Assembly (NCBI GenBank): GCA_965370495.1
Contig: CBDUUV010000024.1
Span: forward strand, 1-26,588
DNA length: 26,588 nt
DNA from: Krumholzibacterium sp965370495
GTDB taxonomy: Bacteria; Krumholzibacteriota; Krumholzibacteriia; Krumholzibacteriales; Krumholzibacteriaceae
Direction: 5' to 3'
The first letter of the stretch is position 1. Each line of letters begins with the position of its first letter. Shown here one piece after another: positions 24,115 to 26,588 of this stretch. A program made the position numbers and the translations under genes. The notes under the pieces are model-generated. The model was not told where the DNA came from. It saw nothing but the letters and a program-made list of their open reading frames with translations, and made no database searches.

Positions 24115-26055
24115 ATGAAAGGTGTTATGATAGAGGAGAAAACATTCTTTTTCAGGACCGGCGACAAACCTTTATATGGGAAGATATACAGGTCTTCGGA
24201 TGCCGGTGTATTTGACACCGCCCCTGATAAAACCACGCGCAGGGGCCTGGTCATATGTGATTCTCTTTTTGAGGAGAAATTCTGGTGTGAGAGGGTCTTT
24301 TCCAATCTTGGCCGCCATCTCGCAGAGAAGTGTATCACTGTTTTTACCTTCGACTATCATGGCTATGGAAACAGCTCAGGCGCAAGCGAGGATGTAACGG
24401 TCGAGAGCATGGTCCGGGACATCGATGCTGCCTGTGATCTGCTGCGCGGTGAGGGGATAGATCATATCTCGCTTCTCGGGATAAGATGGGGAGCCGCGCT
24501 GGCCGGCCTGGCCGCCTCTTCCCGGGCTGATGTAGACAGCCTTTTTCTCGTTAACCCGGTAAAAAAATGGAAATCGCAACTGATGAAAGCGTTGAGATCG
24601 AATGTGGCGGGGCAATACTCGATCTTCAAAAAGACGATCATGACCCGTGACAAGATAATAGAGGAACTCCTGTCCGGGGGAGATTGTATGCGTTCCGGTT
24701 ACCACATGAACAATATCGAAGGATATATCCTGACGAAGGAGTTTTATGAACAGGCTTCGAAAGTCGATTTTCCCACAGAGCTTCCGGAACATATCAGGTC
24801 CGTTACCGTTTTCACTATCCCTGAGAAGCATACTTCTGCTGAGGTGAAGGCTGATCCGCTCGTTGAAGAGTTCTGTTCCGGCGGTGTCGATTGCGAGGGT
24901 GTAGTAATCACCGAGGATAATGCTTTCTGGGTGAATAACAGGATATTTACATCTGATACACCTGTCTTTTTCAAAGAGATGGAAAACAGGCTTCTGGCGC
25001 TTCGGCCCGCGAAAGTGGCGAAAGGACAGCCTGTACAGGACGAGGCAGGACCGAAGGAATCGTGTGTTGTCGGGCGCGTAAGAGAGACGGCAGTTACAAT
25101 ATCATCGACCGGGGGCCATGATCTCTGCGCTGTTCTTTATGAACCCTCAGGTGAACCGAGGAAAAAGGGATTCGTATTTACTCATGGAGGCATGATCGGG
25201 CTCAACGGAGCTTTCAGGTTCAATACCAGGGCAGCCCGCAAGATGGCAGAAATCGGATATCCCTGCATCTGTTGTGATACTCACGGGATGGGCCGTTCAA
25301 CAGGGAAGATGGAAAACCAGGAGCAGAGGATTCTTTTCAGGAAGATCTGTACCGGTCTGTTCGCTTCCGATGTCGAGAATGCTACTGGATATCTCAAGGA
25401 TAAAACCCGGGTGGAAAAAGCCGTTTTATTCGGTGTGTGTGGTGGGGCTATCACGAACATCTTCGCGCACAGCTACTACAAGAATGTCGATGAATCGATT
25501 ATCCTTAGTGTTCCCGTAATGCTGCCCAGCCTGGAATACGGTGAGGTACGAATGAGTGAAGGATATGCCCGGTTCTACCTTGGCCTCTACATGCGCAAGA
25601 CATTCAACCCGAAAGCCTGGTGGCGCTTTATAACGGGTAAGAGTGAAATGAACAAGATCCTGAAATCCGTTCAGGTTACAGTCAGCAGCTTTTTGAAAAG
25701 ATCCTCAGGAAAAAAATCGCAGGTGTCCGAGGTAAAACAACCGCAGCAGGTCAGGAGTGGGGTAAGTGTAGCAGTGCCGGGTGTCGGTGACCTGCAGTTT
25801 AACTACGCGTTTCTCGACGCGTACAGAAAAATCGTGAAACGTCGCGGCAGGATATATTTCATTTTCGGGGAACACGATAACTTCAAGTGGGAATTCAACA
25901 AGGAGTTCGTCGACGTGATGCCCGACGAATTTTCCGCCGGCAGGGATTATATCAAGGTCGAAGAGATCACACACGCCAACCATATGTACACTCTCAGGGA
26001 GTGGCAGGATATCATCATCGACAAATGCATAGAGTGGGTTGAAACAGGCAATTGA
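24115..26055 (+). CDS. Tandem alpha/beta-hydrolase protein; first domain without nucleophile
   Basis: This is a 646-residue protein with two alpha/beta-hydrolase domains joined by a Pro/Lys-rich linker (about 295-325). Domain 1 (about 8-230) has FDYHGYGNSSG (79-89) and the elbow LLGIRWGAA, where Arg takes the place of the nucleophile (GIRWG, 122-126). Domain 2 (about 325-646) has FTHGG (355-359), THGMGRSTG (389-397), the elbow FGVCGG (439-444) with Cys as nucleophile, FGEHDNF and THANHMY near the end (likely Asp and His of the triad). The two domains resemble, in order, the hydrolase 2 and hydrolase 1 families of exosortase-A loci, which are separate genes there; here they are fused. An insert of charged residues (about 530-575) interrupts domain 2. 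Start: ATG at 24115 or 24127 (AAAGGTG close to the latter); an upstream ATG (24037) is less likely. Confidence 0.88.
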   Translation: MKGVMIEEKTFFFRTGDKPLYGKIYRSSDAGVFDTAPDKTTRRGLVICDSLFEEKFWCERVFSNLGRHLAEKCITVFTFDYHGYGNSSGASEDVTVESMVRDIDAACDLLRGEGIDHISLLGIRWGAALAGLAASSRADVDSLFLVNPVKKWKSQLMKALRSNVAGQYSIFKKTIMTRDKIIEELLSGGDCMRSGYHMNNIEGYILTKEFYEQASKVDFPTELPEHIRSVTVFTIPEKHTSAEVKADPLVEEFCSGGVDCEGVVITEDNAFWVNNRIFTSDTPVFFKEMENRLLALRPAKVAKGQPVQDEAGPKESCVVGRVRETAVTISSTGGHDLCAVLYEPSGEPRKKGFVFTHGGMIGLNGAFRFNTRAARKMAEIGYPCICCDTHGMGRSTGKMENQEQRILFRKICTGLFASDVENATGYLKDKTRVEKAVLFGVCGGAITNIFAHSYYKNVDESIILSVPVMLPSLEYGEVRMSEGYARFYLGLYMRKTFNPKAWWRFITGKSEMNKILKSVQVTVSSFLKRSSGKKSQVSEVKQPQQVRSGVSVAVPGVGDLQFNYAFLDAYRKIVKRRGRIYFIFGEHDNFKWEFNKEFVDVMPDEFSAGRDYIKVEEITHANHMYTLREWQDIIIDKCIEWVETGN

Positions 26056-26211
26056 TTTTTCTAAAACAGATGATGCGAAATGCTGCACTGCCTCGGGCAA
26101 CGAGGAAAAAGCTGAGCTCCGCAAGAAGTGTGGCCATGTAAAGGGCAGAGTTTCACGGGTATGCCCGTAAGTATCAAAAAAGATTTCCCCTCCCCCTGAA
26201 TTGGACCAGAC

Positions 26212-26400
26212 TCAGGGCCTTCCTGTTGCGAGACCTCCGAGGAAGAACGCAAAACCCAGGATCTTGTCACAGTGAGGACATGAATACATGACTTCCTTTT
26301 TTATGATCCCTTCTACATCTTTGTGAACTTTTTCAGTTCCTTCGTCTTTCCTGGTCGATTCAAGACTGACTTCCTGTTCACAGTATGGACACCTGGACAT
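26212..26400 (-). CDS. Small zinc-ribbon protein (62 aa)
   Basis: This protein has two CPxC pairs (C4-x2-C7 and C41-x2-C44, in RCPYCE and SCPHCD), the spacing of a small zinc ribbon, followed by a hydrophobic C-terminal stretch. AAAAGGAG lies eight bases before the ATG and a TATAAT box lies upstream, so I treat it as a genuine gene. It is convergent with the hydrolase gene across 156 bases that hold no clear terminator. Proteins of this size and type may be ribosome- or RNA-associated or bind metal; I do not assign a function. It has no obvious link to the polysaccharide genes. Confidence 0.85.
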   Translation of the reverse strand: MSRCPYCEQEVSLESTRKDEGTEKVHKDVEGIIKKEVMYSCPHCDKILGFAFFLGGLATGRP

Positions 26401-26443
26401 AATAGAAACTCCTTTTCGAATACATTCTTTCTGTAAAAAAACT

Positions 26444-26449
26444 ATTATA
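26444..26449 (-). promoter_or_regulatory. -10 box of the zinc-ribbon gene
   Basis: TATAAT on the minus strand, about 43 bases before the ATG. No good -35 box is found at 16-18 bases upstream (only TCTTTG-like sequence), so the promoter may be weak or activator-dependent. Confidence 0.4.
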
Positions 26450-26588
26450 ATTCAATTACATAAAAACAAAGAAATTTATTCACCCGTTTGTGCCTCTGGC
26501 AAAATAACTGCCCGGTTTCCTGAAAATTGAAAATGACAGGTTAGAGAAATATCATCGATAATACCCACTCAACAGCAAGGCATATCAT

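Noticed and set aside
26056..26211. Terminator between the convergent hydrolase and zinc-ribbon genes
   Set aside because: CCTCG...CGAGG and ACGGG...CCCGT hairpins exist but neither is followed by a T-run in the needed direction.
1..26588. PEP-CTERM tails, exosortase, CRISPR, tRNA, rRNA or insertion sequences
   Set aside because: Looked for by protein endings, repeat spacing and known motifs; none was found.

Overview
The window looks like part of a surface-polysaccharide (exopolysaccharide or capsule) locus from an uncultured Gram-negative bacterium. An outer-membrane protein of the PorV/PorQ type (4578-5531, minus), a secreted protein with a FlgD-like C-terminal Ig domain (19949-21193) and Shine-Dalgarno-led genes of moderate GC suggest the FCB superphylum, possibly a Krumholzibacteria- or Eisenbacteria-like lineage. 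That placement is an inference from protein style only. No rRNA, tRNA, CRISPR array, transposase or phage gene was seen.

Left arm (1-5531, all minus). Reading leftward: PorV-like outer-membrane protein, TrmH/SpoU-type RNA methyltransferase, a NodB-type deacetylase that lacks its catalytic Asp segment, a membrane GT2 glycosyltransferase, a nitroreductase that starts at TTG, a 95-residue unknown protein, and the N-terminal 276 codons of an acyl-CoA synthetase that runs off the window at base 1.

Centre. A tightly overlapping plus-strand operon (5795-10178) holds a CapK/PaaK-like adenylating enzyme, a GT4 glycosyltransferase and an asparagine-synthetase-like protein with no N-terminal Cys. It converges, with one base between stop codons, on a minus-strand set (14839-10180): intact NodB deacetylase, GT4 glycosyltransferase and a secreted heparinase II/III-like polysaccharide lyase. 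Divergent from these is a plus-strand set (15116-19562): zinc-ribbon methyltransferase, DUF362 protein, Wzx-like flippase, a 12-codon coupling ORF and another GT4. A separate secreted FN3/Calx-beta/FlgD protein follows and ends at a rho-independent terminator.

Right arm. A minus-strand pair holds an O-antigen-ligase/polymerase-like membrane protein and a 360-residue conserved protein with no ATG/GTG/TTG start; a CTG behind AAGGAG is the best start. Divergent from it is a 646-residue protein made of two alpha/beta-hydrolase domains, the first without a nucleophile. A small zinc-ribbon gene closes the window.

Working together: the glycosyltransferases would build a glycan on a lipid carrier, the flippase would export it, the Wzy/ligase-like protein would polymerise or transfer it, and the deacetylases, CapK-like protein, AsnB-like protein, methyltransferase and lyase would modify or trim it. 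The gene set (CapK-like, AsnB-like, NodB, ligase, paired hydrolases, acyl-CoA ligase) resembles the accessory genes of exosortase-A exopolysaccharide loci, but no exosortase and no PEP-CTERM protein is visible here.
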